Origin: Acanthosepion lycidas
Lineage: Eukaryota > Mollusca > Cephalopoda > Sepiida > Sepiidae
DNA length: 64,000 nucleotides
Assembly (NCBI GenBank): GCA_963932145.1
Contig: OZ010616.1
Coordinates: forward strand, 48,229,927 to 48,293,926
Direction: 5' to 3'
Position numbers and translations under genes: made by a program. Numbering within the stretch: position 1 is the first letter of the stretch; every line of letters starts with the position of its first letter. The notes beneath the pieces were generated by a model that was not told where the DNA came from, ran no database searches, and worked only from the letters and a program-made list of their open reading frames with translations. Shown piece by piece: positions 44,617 through 58,060 of this stretch.

Positions 44617-45930
44617 AATACTAAATTATCTCCCTTAGGTTTCTTTACCTAACCTCATATTTTGAGAACACTCTTTAAATAAAAATATATAACAACAACA
44701 TTTGTGGCTAACAGAATTTCTAAAACAAAAATAAATAATTAAAATAAAAAGATTAACTAACTAACCCATGTCTTGCATCATAAATAAACAAAAGAATAAG
44801 CTCAGAAATGTAATAAATGATGACAACTACTTAAGCTCAATGAACTTGCAAACAATTGACATTTGTTGAGAGAGACCAAAAAGCTGACAGAAGCAACAAA
44901 AAAAAATCCTTGTTTACTAGCTAGACTTATGGGAATATTTTCTCTTTGTATGCATTCATCTATATAAGATGGGTTAAGTAGCATCAGACTTTCTCTTTAT
45001 CTCTTGTACTTTTGGAGACCTCAAAATTTCTTGAGGATCCACCCCAAAAAGTTTGTTGGATGAGACAAGTCTATGCATTGGAAAACCAGTGTAGAATATA
45101 AATATATCAGTTAATTTTTTTAAGGAGATTAATTTGTTGTTAGAAATAAATATTGTATTGCATTTCAGATACTATTATCATTTTATTCTTGATGCAAGAA
45201 TTTTTAGTAGGTAGATTTTTAATTATATGAAAATAAAATGTCTGCTAATATCAGGTTAAGTAAAGAAATCTTAGAACATAATTCAGTATTTAGTATACAG
45301 AATTTGTTTAGACACTAAAATTAATAATATTCTGATTATCTCACAGAGTACAACATGGATATTTCTTATAAAAGATTATAAATTTTGTGATATTTAAATA
45401 ACTTCAAGGCTGAATGAGTTATGGTGTAGTGAGAAAATGGCATTTGTCATTCTTTCTATATTGGAATATAATGTTTGATTGGTATTTTTTAATGTTATCA
45501 GATGTTCCTAACATCATTTATTTTCTTCTACACAGTTTTCTTTCAAATATTTTTGTTTTGTTGTTAGTAAATTTATCCGTTATCTATAATAATATCAATA
45601 TCATATATTGAAGTATTTTACATCTGAGCTTATATTTCTATGGAATCTTGGAAAAGAAGTTTTAATAATGTTTTTTAAGACTAATTCTAAAATTCTACTA
45701 TCTTTTTAATATTTTCCATTCTTGAGAATGTACTGCTTATTTCTAGCAGAGAGAGTGAAAACAAATAATCTGTTAACATAATTTGAAACAAAGTTTTTCA
45801 TTTCCAACAATCCCAAGAATGAATGAGGAAGAGACATTAAATAACATCTGTAAATTTTTATATACCAATAATCAAACAAAAATCCTAAACAAATGGATAT
45901 TTACAAAAATGGATTTAGGAACATTTGTCT
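44617..45930. other. AT-rich non-coding stretch
   Basis: No supported feature. Confidence 0.4.
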
Positions 45931-45936
45931 AATGAA

Positions 45937-46225
45937 GGCACAGTGGAGTAATGAATAGTGGCTTGGATTGAGGAATCAGTAAGCTGAGTTTGAATTCCAG
46001 TTGAATCCATTACACTAATGTATGTGCTAATACCCTTGGGAAAGGTATGAATTCTCTTCTTCTCCCCCACCTATGGGCAAATAGCAGGGCAGACCATGTT
46101 CTATAGCCTTGGATGGTAACTGGTCTACTGCAGAAAGAAATGGCAACCTACTGCAGGAAGAAAATCTGCCTCGTCAGTCATGTAGTGAAAAGATACATGA
46201 TCGCCTAAGCATGTATCATGCTTGG
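45937..46225 (+). repeat. tRNA-Arg-like SINE
   Basis: ggcacagtggagtaatgaat (A box region) and gagtttgaattcc at 45,986-45,998 (B box) have tRNA-like spacing and resemble tRNA-Arg. A longer body follows, with a ctgcaggaag repeat, and ends near gcttggcacatta. tRNA-derived SINEs are well known in octopuses; the copy is diverged. Confidence 0.65.
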
Positions 46226-46233
46226 CACATTAC

Positions 46234-46329
46234 TGTCTAAAGAATATTGGTCTAAGGAACATTGGTCTAAGGGAAACTGTCTCAGGACACTTGCCTAAGG
46301 AATATTTGTCTAAGGACATTGTTCTATGG
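46234..46329 (+). repeat. Left arm of foldback array, (taaggaatattggtc)-like units
   Basis: About six degenerate 13-15-bp units; 46,846-47,010 carries similar units on the other strand. Confidence 0.6.
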
Positions 46330-46627
46330 CAGGAGTCAGCAACCTTTTGCTAACTATGTGTTGACTTAGGGTTTTAAAATCATTCAGTGTGCCAACAGCA
46401 TATGTAGTTTTATAGAAGTCAGGGTCAACAGTTCTGTTCTACAATATATTTTATATAGTAATATATATATATACTTTAGTATATATTCAAATTGAAACAG
46501 CTAAATATCTTCTTTGCATTGTAGTAGTTATTGGTTTGGACTTTGTGATGTCATTTGCAGCTGTGTGCAATTAGAAATTGCTTGGTGTGCTATATGTGGT
46601 ATGCATGACATAAGTTGCTGACCCCTG
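46330..46627. mobile_element. hAT-type MITE
   Basis: 298 bp with ends caggagtcagcaac and gttgctgacccctg (inverted, two mismatches). The flanking 8-bp ttctatgg and gtctatgg match at seven of eight, as expected of hAT. No ORF. Confidence 0.8.
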
Positions 46628-46845
46628 GTCTATGGAATACCCATCTAAGGATCATTGGTCTATAATATTTTTTAATAAATTAGCACTTTATTCATGTACA
46701 AAATACTAAATTTTATTGATATTCACTATATTATAGAATATTTAAGATACTTATAGCAACATTAATAACTGATGATACATGTGGTTTATAAGAATTTATT
46801 GTCATGCATTGTTTGTCTATAAATACAACCCACTTTAGACCATAA

Positions 46846-47010
46846 TATTCTCTAGGTGAATACTTCTTAGATGTATATTCATTAGGTGAGTGTTCCTTAA
46901 ACCAATATTCTTCAGCCAATATTCTCTAGATGAATACTTCTTAGATGTATATTCATTAGGTGAGTGTTCCTTAAACCAATATTCTTCAGCCAATATTCTT
47001 GAGAGGAATG
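46846..47010 (-). repeat. Right arm of foldback array with 75-bp tandem duplication
   Basis: attctctaggtgaatacttc starts a 75-bp unit at 46,846 that is repeated almost exactly from 46,921 to 46,995, then partly again. Its sub-units are the complement of the array at 46,234-46,329. Confidence 0.8.
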
Positions 47011-48940
47011 TTCTTGATCCCTAAAAAATGTATAAAAAAATTCTGAAAAAAAACATTTAAAGTTCACAATTTTAAGTTTGGTTTTATGTTAATTAAATGG
47101 TTTCTGTATGTATGTGGTTATGTATGTGAAAGAGAAAGTATGTATGTGTACAAAAGAGAGAATATTTGCTAATAAGAAAGAGAAGATTCATATATCTACA
47201 ACCAGGAGAGGAAAGCAGTCAGTGCTTGATATCTCTGCAGTGGTTTGGGTATAACAGTTAGGCATGTGTTATATTAAGCATTTGGTAGCAAGAGAAAGGA
47301 ATAACAAGGATTAGATTTGAACGTTTATTGTTGGCATATCATACAGAGATGTTGAAGGATGGTGGAAAATCTGTTTCTGTGGCTGGTGGCCAGGATGGTG
47401 GTTAGGTGTAAGGGTAGCATTGGGAGTTAACTTGTTTTTTGTGCTGGTCTGGCTGAGGTTATAGAATATGGTCAGTGCATGTTTGGTTGGTCAAGATCAC
47501 AGTGGTAGGTTGTTTCCATTGAAAGCCAAGTCCATTCTGCTTCCTTCTTTCTTTAGCTCCCAAAACCAGTCAGTGTCTTCCTTGTGAATGCTGAAACCCT
47601 CCCGTTTTTCTTTTTAGCTTTGCTTGGCTCCCAGAATCTGCCAATGAAAGCCAAAACCATTCTGATCTTTAGATCAATTAGACTTGTTAAATCAGCTCAA
47701 AAATTGAAAACTAAGGGTGGGGGCTTAACTTACAGAATGTATCTCTTTAAACCACACTCATTTGCAAACTTTAGGTGGGTTTTGAGACCATCAGATTTGA
47801 GCTTCTTTTTTTTTTACATATTTGCAAACCAAATTTTGTACATGTATTTTTTTTATTTAAACCATCAAGTTTCATTTTGGCATTTATTTTTCAACATCAA
47901 GTTGAACCTCACACATACAAAGACTTTCACATCAAATTTTATTTGTCATTTTTTTTACTACCCATCTGGCTTCATTTTTGCAGTTTTTATTTAAAGAATG
48001 CATGTTAGTAACTTTTTATTAATAAATGTTTTTAAAACATTTCCCGCAAAAGAAAGTGTAATAAACAAACCTAGTCTATTGTATTATTTTTTTTCTTTTA
48101 ATTATTTTTATACAATTTTTATATTGAGTATAAATTTTTATAATATTTCATATTTTTTCATGTTTTTATTTTTCTACATTGCTTGTTTTTTTTATACATC
48201 AGTAATATTAGATGTAATAGTTCATTAATTTTCTTAAATGAAATATTTTCTTTATAAATTTTTGTCTAATCTCTTTTTTATCATGCATTATAATATTACA
48301 GCATTGTTACACAATGCACTAAATTGTTAAAGTATACATTATATCTAATTTTATGATGCAAACCAAACTTGCTTGAAGAAACTGTTGTCTAATCCTAGTT
48401 TCTCTAAATATAGAGATAAAGTGTTCTCTCTTAAATGTTATACACATGACCTTATTTTTTATTTGCCTATGTATATGTTTTACTACATCACCAGTACAGT
48501 AATGCTATATTGGAATGGTAAGATATGTTATCTCCACCAGCCATTTCAATGTCACCATCTGTAGAATCACCAAAAAGAGGTCAACATTCACAGATTAACA
48601 TCTGTAGTTTCACTTTTAAACAGTTTGCAATAAAAATTTAAATATTAAAGTTTTGTGGATTAACAAAACTTAAACAAGAGCCCCCTCCCTCACTAACCAT
48701 TTAGTCTTGGGCCTCTGATAAAACTAAAAGGAAATAAAGATATAAAAACAGAGGAAATTTTTCTAGATATAGATTTTTAATGTAGCTTTTTTAAATTTGC
48801 ATAATTTTGTCTATTTTGTTAAAGGGTTACTGCTTGGTGTGGAAGAATTAGGAACAGAAACATTACTAATGAGAGGGAAGAGAAAAGAGTAATCATGAGG
48901 ACAGTATATACTGATTGACATTGCATTTAACTTTTTTGCA
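47011..48940. other. Non-coding stretch, T-rich
   Basis: 47,200-47,780 is less AT-rich and may be an old repeat, with related phrases near 47,520 and 47,640 (cagtgtcttcc / gccaatgaaagccaa), but no boundary is clear. ORFs here (47,584-48,228) are hydrophobic Phe-rich chance frames. Confidence 0.4.
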
Positions 48941-48944
48941 GATT

Positions 48945-49305
48945 AAAGTTTGCTGGAAAGCATGGAGCTGGTAGGGAGTTCTACAAGTGCAAGAAAAGAA
49001 ACTGTTAGAATAGAATTTATGGCTACATCTTCCAGCTGAGTTGTAAATTGATGAGTTGATCCCAGTCTAGTACTGCTCTTAAATTTAAAAAGTTTAGGTA
49101 CCATAGTGAAGAGCTCATTTGAACAGTTATCATGAAAGACACAGGGAAGCAACCTTATAGCAATGGGAAAGTGACTGAAGTCGAGCTGTCAGATCAGGAC
49201 TAATAATATTGCTGATTCTTCTTTGAATTTTATCAAGGAGCTCAAGGTAAATAGCAGGTGCACCAGACTATAGGTGGCAGCAATATTCTAAGCATATATC
49301 ATATA
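48945..49305 (-). pseudogene. LINE RT C-terminal remnant (CR1/L2-like)
   Basis: The minus strand gives LEYCCHLWSGAPAIYLELLD, then RRISNIISPDLTARLQSLSH, VASLCVFHDNCSNELFTMVP and STRLGSTHQF in shifting frames. This is the C-terminal pattern of the same LINE family as 58.65-60.67 kb. Confidence 0.75.
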
Positions 49306-49309
49306 TCTT

Positions 49310-51175
49310 TTTTTTTATAGACATGAGTGGGGGGAGACCATAGGTAAGGAAGGGCCACTTAAAACCTAAATCCGGCCTTGACTAAACCAAAACTACTATG
49401 CAAAGACAGATATTTCAAATGAGTAAAATAAAAAAATGAAAGTGTAATTCTTTAATAATAGAAATATAAAACCTGAACCAATTTAAATATTCTTAATGTT
49501 GTCAAAGTCTGTGTCAGGATGAAAAGTTCAAATTAATTTAAAAAATGATTCCTTCATTGACAACTGATTTTTTAAATTTTATTTCAATTCGTTTATACAA
49601 CTGGTTTACCTTTAAGTAAATATATTTCTTAGTAGTGTGTGAGTTACGCTCCCTTAGTCATCTGCTGGACTTCTACTGTAAAAAAAACTATTTGGTCTAA
49701 TCACGGTTCACTTCACTATTATTATATGCATATTTAATCATCTATTGAGTGGAAGTCTTCCTCAGATAATGAGATACCTATCTTTTGGTTACAAAGCTTA
49801 TTAAGAAGCCCTGTAAGAATTATTATTAAAAACGAAAAGAAAACAAATTCTTGATCTTCAAAATAGCATAAAAAGAAATTAATTGAATAATCTGAACCAA
49901 TGATAAAAGTTTTAGCAAAAGCAGTATATTCAAAATTTTGTTTGAGCTGATTTTTGTTTGAATTCTTCATGTAACCATGATATTTTGGTTGAACTATTTT
50001 TGGATGTATAACTTGTAAGTAAAAAGGAAAAGCAAAAACCTAGGTCTTCTCTTCAGAAAATGTGACATATGTACAAAAATTGACTGTTGAAAAATCATTT
50101 CAACAATAAAAAATTACCTTTAATAACAAAAAATTATAGAGAAAAATTACAAAGTACTGTTATTCCATAGGTTATATAGATTAGATCCTCAATTTTTTTC
50201 CTGTATACAAAACATTTTCGTTAGTCTATTAGGCTGTTGATTACTTTTAAAAAATGTAACTTTCGTTCATCCAGTCCACTTATTGACATATTTCCAACGT
50301 GGAGTTATTTCCCTTACACTGTGATTACAGTTTGTCATTAATATTTTCAATCAGTATTAGTCAAGATTCTCTATAAAAATGAAATACATTAAAAGATGTA
50401 AACATTTTTTTTTATTGATAATTATCTTTTAATTGCAAAATATTTCAAATGTATTAGTAATTAAACATTAATTCAAACTTTATGAAATTGTTCTGTATTC
50501 TAAATCTGCGGCAATAAGAGTTTAGTGAAAAATGCTTTAAAGTTAGTAACCTTTTGTTAAATTTTGCAATTCATTCATGCCAATTTTTATGCATGCATGT
50601 GCGTATGGGTTTCTGTTTTTTATAAGTTCATTTTAAAAGTTTTCATCATCAGGAAACAAAACAAATTCTTATAAAATTGTAAATTCTGTTAGTTTATTAT
50701 ATTGTATGTGTATGAATATGAGAAACACTATGACTTGACTTGTTTTTTTCAGAGATTACGTTCAAATTAATGAATTGTCCTTTATATTTTATAAGCTTAC
50801 TGACAGTGGTGGCCTGGGTCTAAAAATATTGATTGCTGGGAGATAAAGGAGACCCACCTACAATGAAAATTCTATCATTTAATTCCATAACAATTAATAA
50901 AATTAAAAAAGAAATAAATATTGGAAAAGGGTACAATTAAAATTTTTGCAAAAAAATCTGTATTTCTTAGTAATTACAGTGTACTGTGTGTAAATGTTGT
51001 GATATAATTTTAAGTAATTATTTTGATATTTTAAAATAGTTTTTTGTAAAATTTACACATTAACAGATAATTCAAAAGCACAATAGAGCATTTTATTCTA
51101 ACATAAAACTAAATCAATCTAAAATAAAACTGACATTTCATTTTAAGAGATATATTTATCAAAATTAAGCAAAAA
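49310..51175. other. AT-rich non-coding stretch
   Basis: No supported gene or repeat. Confidence 0.4.
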
Positions 51176-51179
51176 TTTC

Positions 51180-51850
51180 TTGAAATAATAAAGAGTAAAT
51201 CTCTTTGATAAAATCATAATTAGGTTCAACCAGAGACTCCAAATGACTTTGGAATCTCCTGCAACTCTTCTGGATGGTCTCCTTGCTTAAGTTGGTGAAT
51301 GCTGCCATAATCCTTGCCTTCAGTTCATCTTTGGTGTTACAAGGAGTTTTGGTGATCTCTCAATCAGCTGTGCTCCACACATAATAATCAAGGGGGCTGC
51401 AGTCTGTGAAGTTAGGTCGAAAGATGTAATAGGTGATGAGGTTGCAGAAATTGTCTGACAGCCATGACTGAGTTTTGCTTGTGTAGCATGGTGCAGAATC
51501 CTGTTACCAGATGTAGGGTCTTCCAGCAGTCACCCTGTTGACACAGGGCAGCACTATCTCCTCAAAGCACATGATGTAGGTCTCTGTGTAGGGGCTGAGG
51601 TTCCCACCAACAGATTTGTGAGTTCTTTTCCAATCAGAATGATCAGAGTGAGTTTTCCAAGCTGCCATACCTTTGAAATCACTATTAAACTCATCCAACT
51701 CCTTCCAAATCCTCTGTAATGTCCTCAGATTGACACCAACATTCTCAGAAATGTTTGTATTAGAGCTTCCAGCACAAATGCCAAACATTACAGCATACCA
51801 TTTCCAAATTTCTGGTGGAGTGATTTGTGTCATGGTACTCTTTTTCTCCC
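51180..51850 (-). pseudogene. mariner-like transposase, internally deleted
   Basis: The minus strand opens with MTQITPPEIWKWYAVMFGIC and a helix-turn-helix region with NVGVNLRTLQRIWKELDEF (51,690-51,800). After KTHSDHSDWKRTHKSVGGN the frame jumps directly to LSPYTETYIMCFEEIVLPCV. Roughly 100 residues holding the first catalytic Asp are therefore missing. VNRVTAGRPYIW is followed by a stop, then QDSAPC (second Asp), PLDYYVW near the third Asp, and a terminal block with CNTKDELKARIMAAF and SCRRFQSHLE. Inverted repeats were not found. Confidence 0.85.
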
Positions 51851-51959
51851 TGATGGTGTCCAACTGACTCCCCACTATACTGAGCAGTTGACAAAATAAA
51901 AAAACAAACATATTCATGCAAAAGTTAAAAATATAAAATGGCAACAATTTACACATCGC

Positions 51960-52033
51960 ACTCACTATATATACATATATACAATATATATGTATAATGT
52001 ATATATATATTATATATATATATATCTATATAT

Positions 52034-52091
<58 letters not shown>

Positions 52092-52197
52092 TTTATTTAA
52101 AAAAAATTTATAACATAAATATGTTATAAAATTACTACAAAAATAGCCATTTTGTTTCAACACCCTCAGTATCTTATCAAGTGATGATGTTGAATGC

Positions 52198-52277
<80 letters not shown>

Positions 52278-52334
52278 AAAATTATATATTTATATATATG
52301 TGTGTGATTTTATATATTTATGTTATAATTTTTG

Positions 52335-52417
<83 letters not shown>

Positions 52418-52470
52418 CACACACACTCACACACACACATGCATCTGTGTGTGTGTGTGTGTGTGTTGTG
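51960..52470. repeat. Compound AT/GT/CA microsatellite block
   Basis: Long AT runs at about 52,006-52,090, 52,201-52,264 and 52,343-52,406, joined by GT/CA tracts and short unique pieces. Confidence 0.95.
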
Positions 52471-52759
52471 GACTCTCCTATCGTGAATGATAAATGAGGG
52501 TCAGTAGTGGATAGTGCCTTTCATTTTACACTTATTCATTGTGGAGAAAATCAGGTAAGGGAAAGACATATTTCGTTTTTGCTTTCTTAAGTGTGATACT
52601 GGCCCAGACTTGCTGCGGGTGACAAAGCCACAGTGACAGATGAAATTTGTTAAAGCAGGATTTTGATGGCATCTCTGCTTCAGAGCTTGATGAAGCTGAT
52701 CATGGTGCTTCAGTCTATTGTCTTCAAAACCCTTTAACTTAACAAAACATATCTTACAC

Positions 52760-53700
52760 CACTCCTTTTGGTTTTTTCAGATCAAAGTTGAGATGTTTCA
52801 AGTTGTTTTGCAATTTGTCTTTGTATCATAAGTTTGAACATCCAACTGAATGCTTGGAGTTTGGTAGTTGTCCATACAGCACCTTTTTTGGAAGCCTATG
52901 CTCATCTATTCTCACAATATGACCACCCCACATAAATTGTATCTTTACTTGTTTGGTTTCAATGTTGTTGCATTTTTTCAGTATTGCACTATTCTTGACC
53001 CTGTCATCCCATTTTATATCACATATGGCATGAATACAGTGCACATGATAGGTGTCAAGTTGATTTATGTGCTTGTGGTACAGGGCCAAAGTTACAACAG
53101 CATAGAGAATGGTTGAGAGAATGACTGATCTGTATATATCAATCTGTACTCTGAGAGATATGTCTTTGGTGTTGCATAAAATATGTTTAAGATTACTGAA
53201 TGCTCTGCTGGCTTTGGATTTTTCTGTCCATTTTTCTATCAGAAGAGACTGTTGATCCAAGATATGTTAATGCCTCAAAAGTTTTTAATGTCATGCCATC
53301 AATGAATACGGAAGGATTTGTGAAAGATGGATTGCCTGGTACTGGCTGGTACATTAGCTCAGTCTTCTTTATGTTGATAGTGAGTTCAAATGCTTTCGCT
53401 GTTTCAGACAATTTATCAAGGATAATTTGGATGTCTTCTTGACTGTGTGCTAATAGAACTGTATCATCTGCAAAGAGAAGATTGCATACTAGCTGCAGAC
53501 CAAGTTTTGATTTTGTTTTAAAAGGCTGCTGATTGTATAGATCTCCACTTGTTCTGAATTCAACATTGACTCCTTCACTTAAGTCAGAGAATGCTTTTTC
53601 AATCATAGCAGAAAAGTAAAGTGCAAAGAAAAGAGAAGCCAGAACGCAACCTTGCTTTGTACCATTGGAGATGAAAAATTAGAAATTTAACTTTGACAGT
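52760..53700 (-). pseudogene. LINE reverse transcriptase remnant
   Basis: On the minus strand: SNGTKQGCVLASLFFALYF (about 53,660), an open frame with CNLLFADDTVLLAHSQEDIQ (catalytic FADD intact, 53,193-53,606), TYLGSTVSSD, then after a frame change a 144-residue frame with RAFSNLKHILCNTKDISLRV, YRSVILSTILY, and HIVRIDEHRLPKKVLYGQL (52,826-53,260). The endonuclease and N-terminal RT are absent, so it is 5'-truncated. Same general group as the LINE at 62.5-64 kb. Confidence 0.88.
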
Positions 53701-53995
53701 TGTCAAAAAATTGATACAGAATTTATCCATTTTGATTTTTCAATTAGATGAAATGCCTGAGGCAGTAGTTAGAGGAGGGTGGAAGGTACTAGCCTTAAAG
53801 GGAAGAGGTTTTATAAAATTCAACCTGGATATTAACCTATGACATTAAATTGGTGTTATATGAAGAATGAGGTGTTAATTTGAAAGCAAAAGAGGGTTGA
53901 AAAGGGATGTTTATAAGAAAAATGTTATATATATAAAAGGTTAGGTTCCTACTTAAAAAATAGTAAATTATACTTAAAATAAGATATATTTAAAT

Positions 53996-54093
53996 GATTA
54001 AAAATAAGTCATATTTAAATAATTTATATTAAATTTAATTTAGTTTAAAATTTAAATTTAATATAAATTATCTAAATATGACTTATTTTCAAT

Positions 54094-54094
<1 letters not shown>
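53996..54094. repeat. 99-bp AT-rich hairpin
   Basis: Arms of about 43 bp (gattaaaaataagtcatatt ... aatatgacttattttcaatc) around a short centre, next to an AT microsatellite. Confidence 0.8.

Positions 54095-54098
<4 letters not shown>

Positions 54099-54162
<64 letters not shown>
54099..54162. repeat. (AT)n microsatellite
   Basis: Uninterrupted AT, followed by degenerate TATA-rich sequence to about 54,195. Confidence 0.95.
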
Positions 54163-54164
<2 letters not shown>

Positions 54165-54199
54165 TATATATATGTAATATATATATAATATATAGTATT

Positions 54200-56905
54200 G
54201 GCTGACTGCTCATATCTGAGTATGACTATCTACTAGGGTGGCTATCCGATCCCTCTTGCAGACGCTTGCTCAGGCATATTTATGTTTGTTCAACACTCAC
54301 AGAGCCCACCTGTGCTTTTTACTGTACTATGCTGAGCAAATGTTAGTTACCTTTTCTGGGAAATAGCATATTATTTGGTGTGACCAACTCTCTCAGCCTG
54401 TCATGATGACTTGTTATTTTGCGCACAACCATCTCAGATATTGAGCACTTTTACCCTATAGTATAGCTTTGTTGAACTATATTTTGATACGCACACACGC
54501 ACACACAGAACGAGAAAGAGAGAGGACAGATTAATTAACAATACATTGTGATTATCAATTTCATGTCTCAAACGATCTACAGATGAATAAGATTATCTGC
54601 AGATAATCCGCACACACACAGGAAAAAAAATTTGTATTCGTATGTTGACACATAAATTTTTACAACATATTTTAAATTTTTTCATTACATTAAATTATTG
54701 GGAAGGGACGTAACTCTAATACAATTCAGTTCGATTATCTACCGTAGCTGTGAAATATACCGGAAGTGTAGAAAATAGAAGAGAATTATCGTTCTTGTCC
54801 ATGTGCGTTGCCTTTTGCCCGGTTTGCTCAAATGCGCACTGGTGTTCAACATATTTGAGCAAAAATCTGCTGTATTATATTGAAGAAAGTCAAAAAGAAA
54901 TTTACAGCTTCAGTTTTGAAAAGGTACCATTTTGTATTTATTATTCAGAACTGAAATGGAAGTGGATAATTATATATTTTGTTTTATTTGCAAATGTTTC
55001 TTTGAAGATGACGAGGAAAAGCAAAATGTGCCTCCAGCTCCTCATTATAAAAACAAAAAAAGAAATTATTGTTTTAAGTTGTTATTTTGTTGTTACTGAT
55101 TTCTGTTTTCATTTTTAAAGCATATAATCTTGGGCGATGCCGGAGGGAAGCTTAAATAATTAATTAATATTTTCTTTTCATTAATGTATGACTAGAAGAA
55201 GAAAAATATTTTATTTTTATGCTACGTACTGCCAGTATACCACGTCAAATGTCTGTTGCTTGTTCAAATTGAAATACTCGATTTTTAATTCAGTTTTATT
55301 TTGATATTCAAGTATTTTCATTAATTTTTATTAGAAATAAGTCTACAAACCTTATTTTTTATTAATTATTAGTATTACTATTACTCATCTTTTAGTTTTA
55401 ACTAAAAAAAAACAAAAAACAAAAAAAACGTTTTCTTTAAGTGTCACGGACTCCGTTAAAAAAACAAACAAATTTGGTTTTATTTTTATTGTCAAGATAT
55501 ATAGCCTAAAAGCTAATCTGTAAAAAAAAAGTAAAAAATAATTTTACATATTGAAATGCAATTTTTAGAAATCTCCAAAAACATTGATACAGTCACTCAT
55601 AGAGACTATGAAACCGCCTTATTGAAAAATGAAAACAGATTTTTTTAAAATATCATAAAAAAAAATCCAATATTTGTTTCAGAGTAAAATGTAAGAACTA
55701 ATTAAAACGATTTTATATAGAAATAATATTTTTTTAAAATGTAAATATACCGAAAATAACATTTATACACGGTATCAATCTTTGATTAAGGTCATAGGTC
55801 AACAACAATAGTCTTTTACTGTCATACCCACTTTAAAAACTCGTGCGTAAATGTGAATTAATTACGGAGTACAAAAAATGCTAAGCTAATAGAAACTGTT
55901 GTTGTTTACATTTTTTACTGTAAGTAATCAAAAGCTTATGAATATATATTTTTTATTCTATAGACTTTTAGTTTTAAGAAACTTAGAATTTAATAATTTT
56001 ATTTTTTATGCCACACTAGAAGTATAAGAAAGAAGTTAATTAAAAAAAAATAGTTAAATGATAATGATACTTTACTTTAGTTTTGCATTTGCTCATTGCA
56101 TTCACTTTTTTGGTAATAATTAATTTCACCCAATGAGGTGTTTCTTAATTATTCTGATTTTAAAATTAATTAAACTAAAGGTAGGGCTAAAAAAAAAAAA
56201 AATGGGGAAAATTTATAAAGAAAAGACTTACTGAATTGGTACTATTAATTGCTGTCATAGAATTATTGAATTATTTCCTTTTTAAACTTATGTATAAAAA
56301 TAATGTTACAGTTTTAAAAAATGAAACTTTTTTTTTTTAAATGTTCACATTTGAAAATGGCAGTAAGCCTTAAATTTTTGATTCTCTGAGGAGATTTTTT
56401 CCTTTCAAATCTGTTAGAAAAATGTTTTTTAAGTTATGCAAACACCAATCCTACGAAAATGCTTTTTTATTAAGTTTTGGGACAAATTATCAATATTTTC
56501 ATGGTTATATTGCATAAAATTTTGTTCTTAAATAATATCTTCTGGATTTTTTCTTTCATAACTGTAAAAACAAATTAAAACACATTTTGAATAATTTAAT
56601 TCTCTGCTTTGAAGTTAAGTTTTATAGAAAAATTTTTTACATATTTAAATAAGTTTTTAAATTTTTAAGACATTTTTAAAACATTGCTATGGTCACTCAT
56701 GGAATCTCCATTCTCAATGACAAATGAAAATAACAATATTGAACTCACAACTGTTGGGAAACCAAATATGTTTTAACTAATGCTTTAATCAACTCAGCCA
56801 TTTGTCTCTTGGACAATCTAGTGTTGAAATTCTGGGCCCTTAAAATCTAATATCTGTATTCATGTGGTCAAATATTTTGATCCTTTCTTTTCTTTTTCTT
56901 TTTGT
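54200..56905. other. Non-coding stretch with one promoter-like spot
   Basis: accggaagtg at 54,759-54,768 fits an ETS site in a short CpG-containing patch (54,740-54,840). An open frame of 122 residues overlaps it but has no motif and odd composition. Otherwise AT-rich with no recognised repeats. Confidence 0.35.
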
Positions 56906-56914
56906 AATTAAATG

Positions 56915-58060
56915 CTCCCAGATGGTATTCTATCTATGCTAGGTCTACTGGGAAGGTTGTCAATGCCTAATGTATGTGCTGATTCTTTTAATCATCTTAT
57001 CCTGTAATGTCCTTTGTCTATTATCTTGACTTTATTCCACATGGATTGATGACCATACTTTTCCCTTCATTTATAATCAACCATGCCTAATTTCAATGTC
57101 TCTCCTTAAATAACAACTTTGCATTTATATGGTGGATTGTATCTGTTTTGTATTCTTTGCCACAGTTGCATAGGTTGGAATATGTACAGTTCTTAGTCAT
57201 GTTTTGAGCTTGGTTCAGAAAAGATACCACTGGAGGATTGAACTACTTTTGAATACATTTCTGATGTATAAACTGCAGATCTGTTGAATCTTTTCAGTTA
57301 TGCCTTTATGTATGGTAGACAAACCATGGCAGATTTTTGATTGTCCTTGATGTTACACTTATATGGTAGTTGTTATCCTGAAAAGTGATTCTAATGCTAA
57401 TCATCTCATTGGTGTGTGTTTGTTATGCATTTAGCCCAATGTTAACACTATGAATGTTGGGAATTGAAGTTCAAGCATTGTCCAGTGAAGGCTTAAAATA
57501 TGTGGCTGTCTTGAACCCATTCTCTGTACAGGTACATCCAGTATGTAAGGTATGTTTTTACAAGTTTCAGATATATTTTCACATCTTCTTAGTTGATCCA
57601 AAGCATAAAGGTGTTATTTATATATCTAGGACAATTGGTTGTAGTGGTGGTGTTTCTATAGCTAGTTTCTTGAAGTATTTCATGCCAGTCTTTGTAGTCC
57701 CATAGATAAAGCTTTCTTCCTATCAATAACAAAACTGAAAGAATGTTGTTTGCCTACAGAAAGTCAATATCTCCATTAAGTTATGTATTCAAAGTTTTGT
57801 ATTCTTTGATAGAGCCTCATTGGTGCAACGTTAGTAAATAGGCTCCTAACATCCAAGCTTGGTATCCAGTTAGTATGAATGGTAGCATCTATGAGGGTCT
57901 CTACAAATTGATAGTGTCCTTTACAAAGGATGAAAACTTACCTCTTAGTGGGTTGATTATACCTGTAGAAATTTTTGCTTAGTCTGTGTTTAGGAAAGGA
58001 TATTAACATTTAGCACTCTGCAATATTAGTATTACTTCCCACTGCATTCTTTTTCTAGGG
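56915..58060 (-). pseudogene. Penelope-like element remnant: RT motif A and GIY-YIG end
   Basis: The minus strand encodes ATIHTNWIPSLDVRSLFTNV (about 57,825-57,900), the PLE RT motif A with its Asp. Upstream come NPLRGKFSSFVKDT-like blocks (57,910-57,980). Downstream, 56,925-57,175 gives a CATVAKNTK/CGKEYK-type block and then KESAHTLGIDNLPSRPSID, the GIY-YIG terminal block seen also at 35.05 kb. Many stops and shifts; it is probably one long decayed insertion. Confidence 0.75.

Noticed and set aside
47584-48228. Overlapping hydrophobic ORFs
   Set aside because: Phe/Ile-rich frames from T-runs in three frames at once; typical chance ORFs.
54750-55118. 122-residue ORF near an ETS-like site
   Set aside because: Composition follows AT-rich background, no motif or splice boundary is convincing, and the frame has no relative that I recognise.
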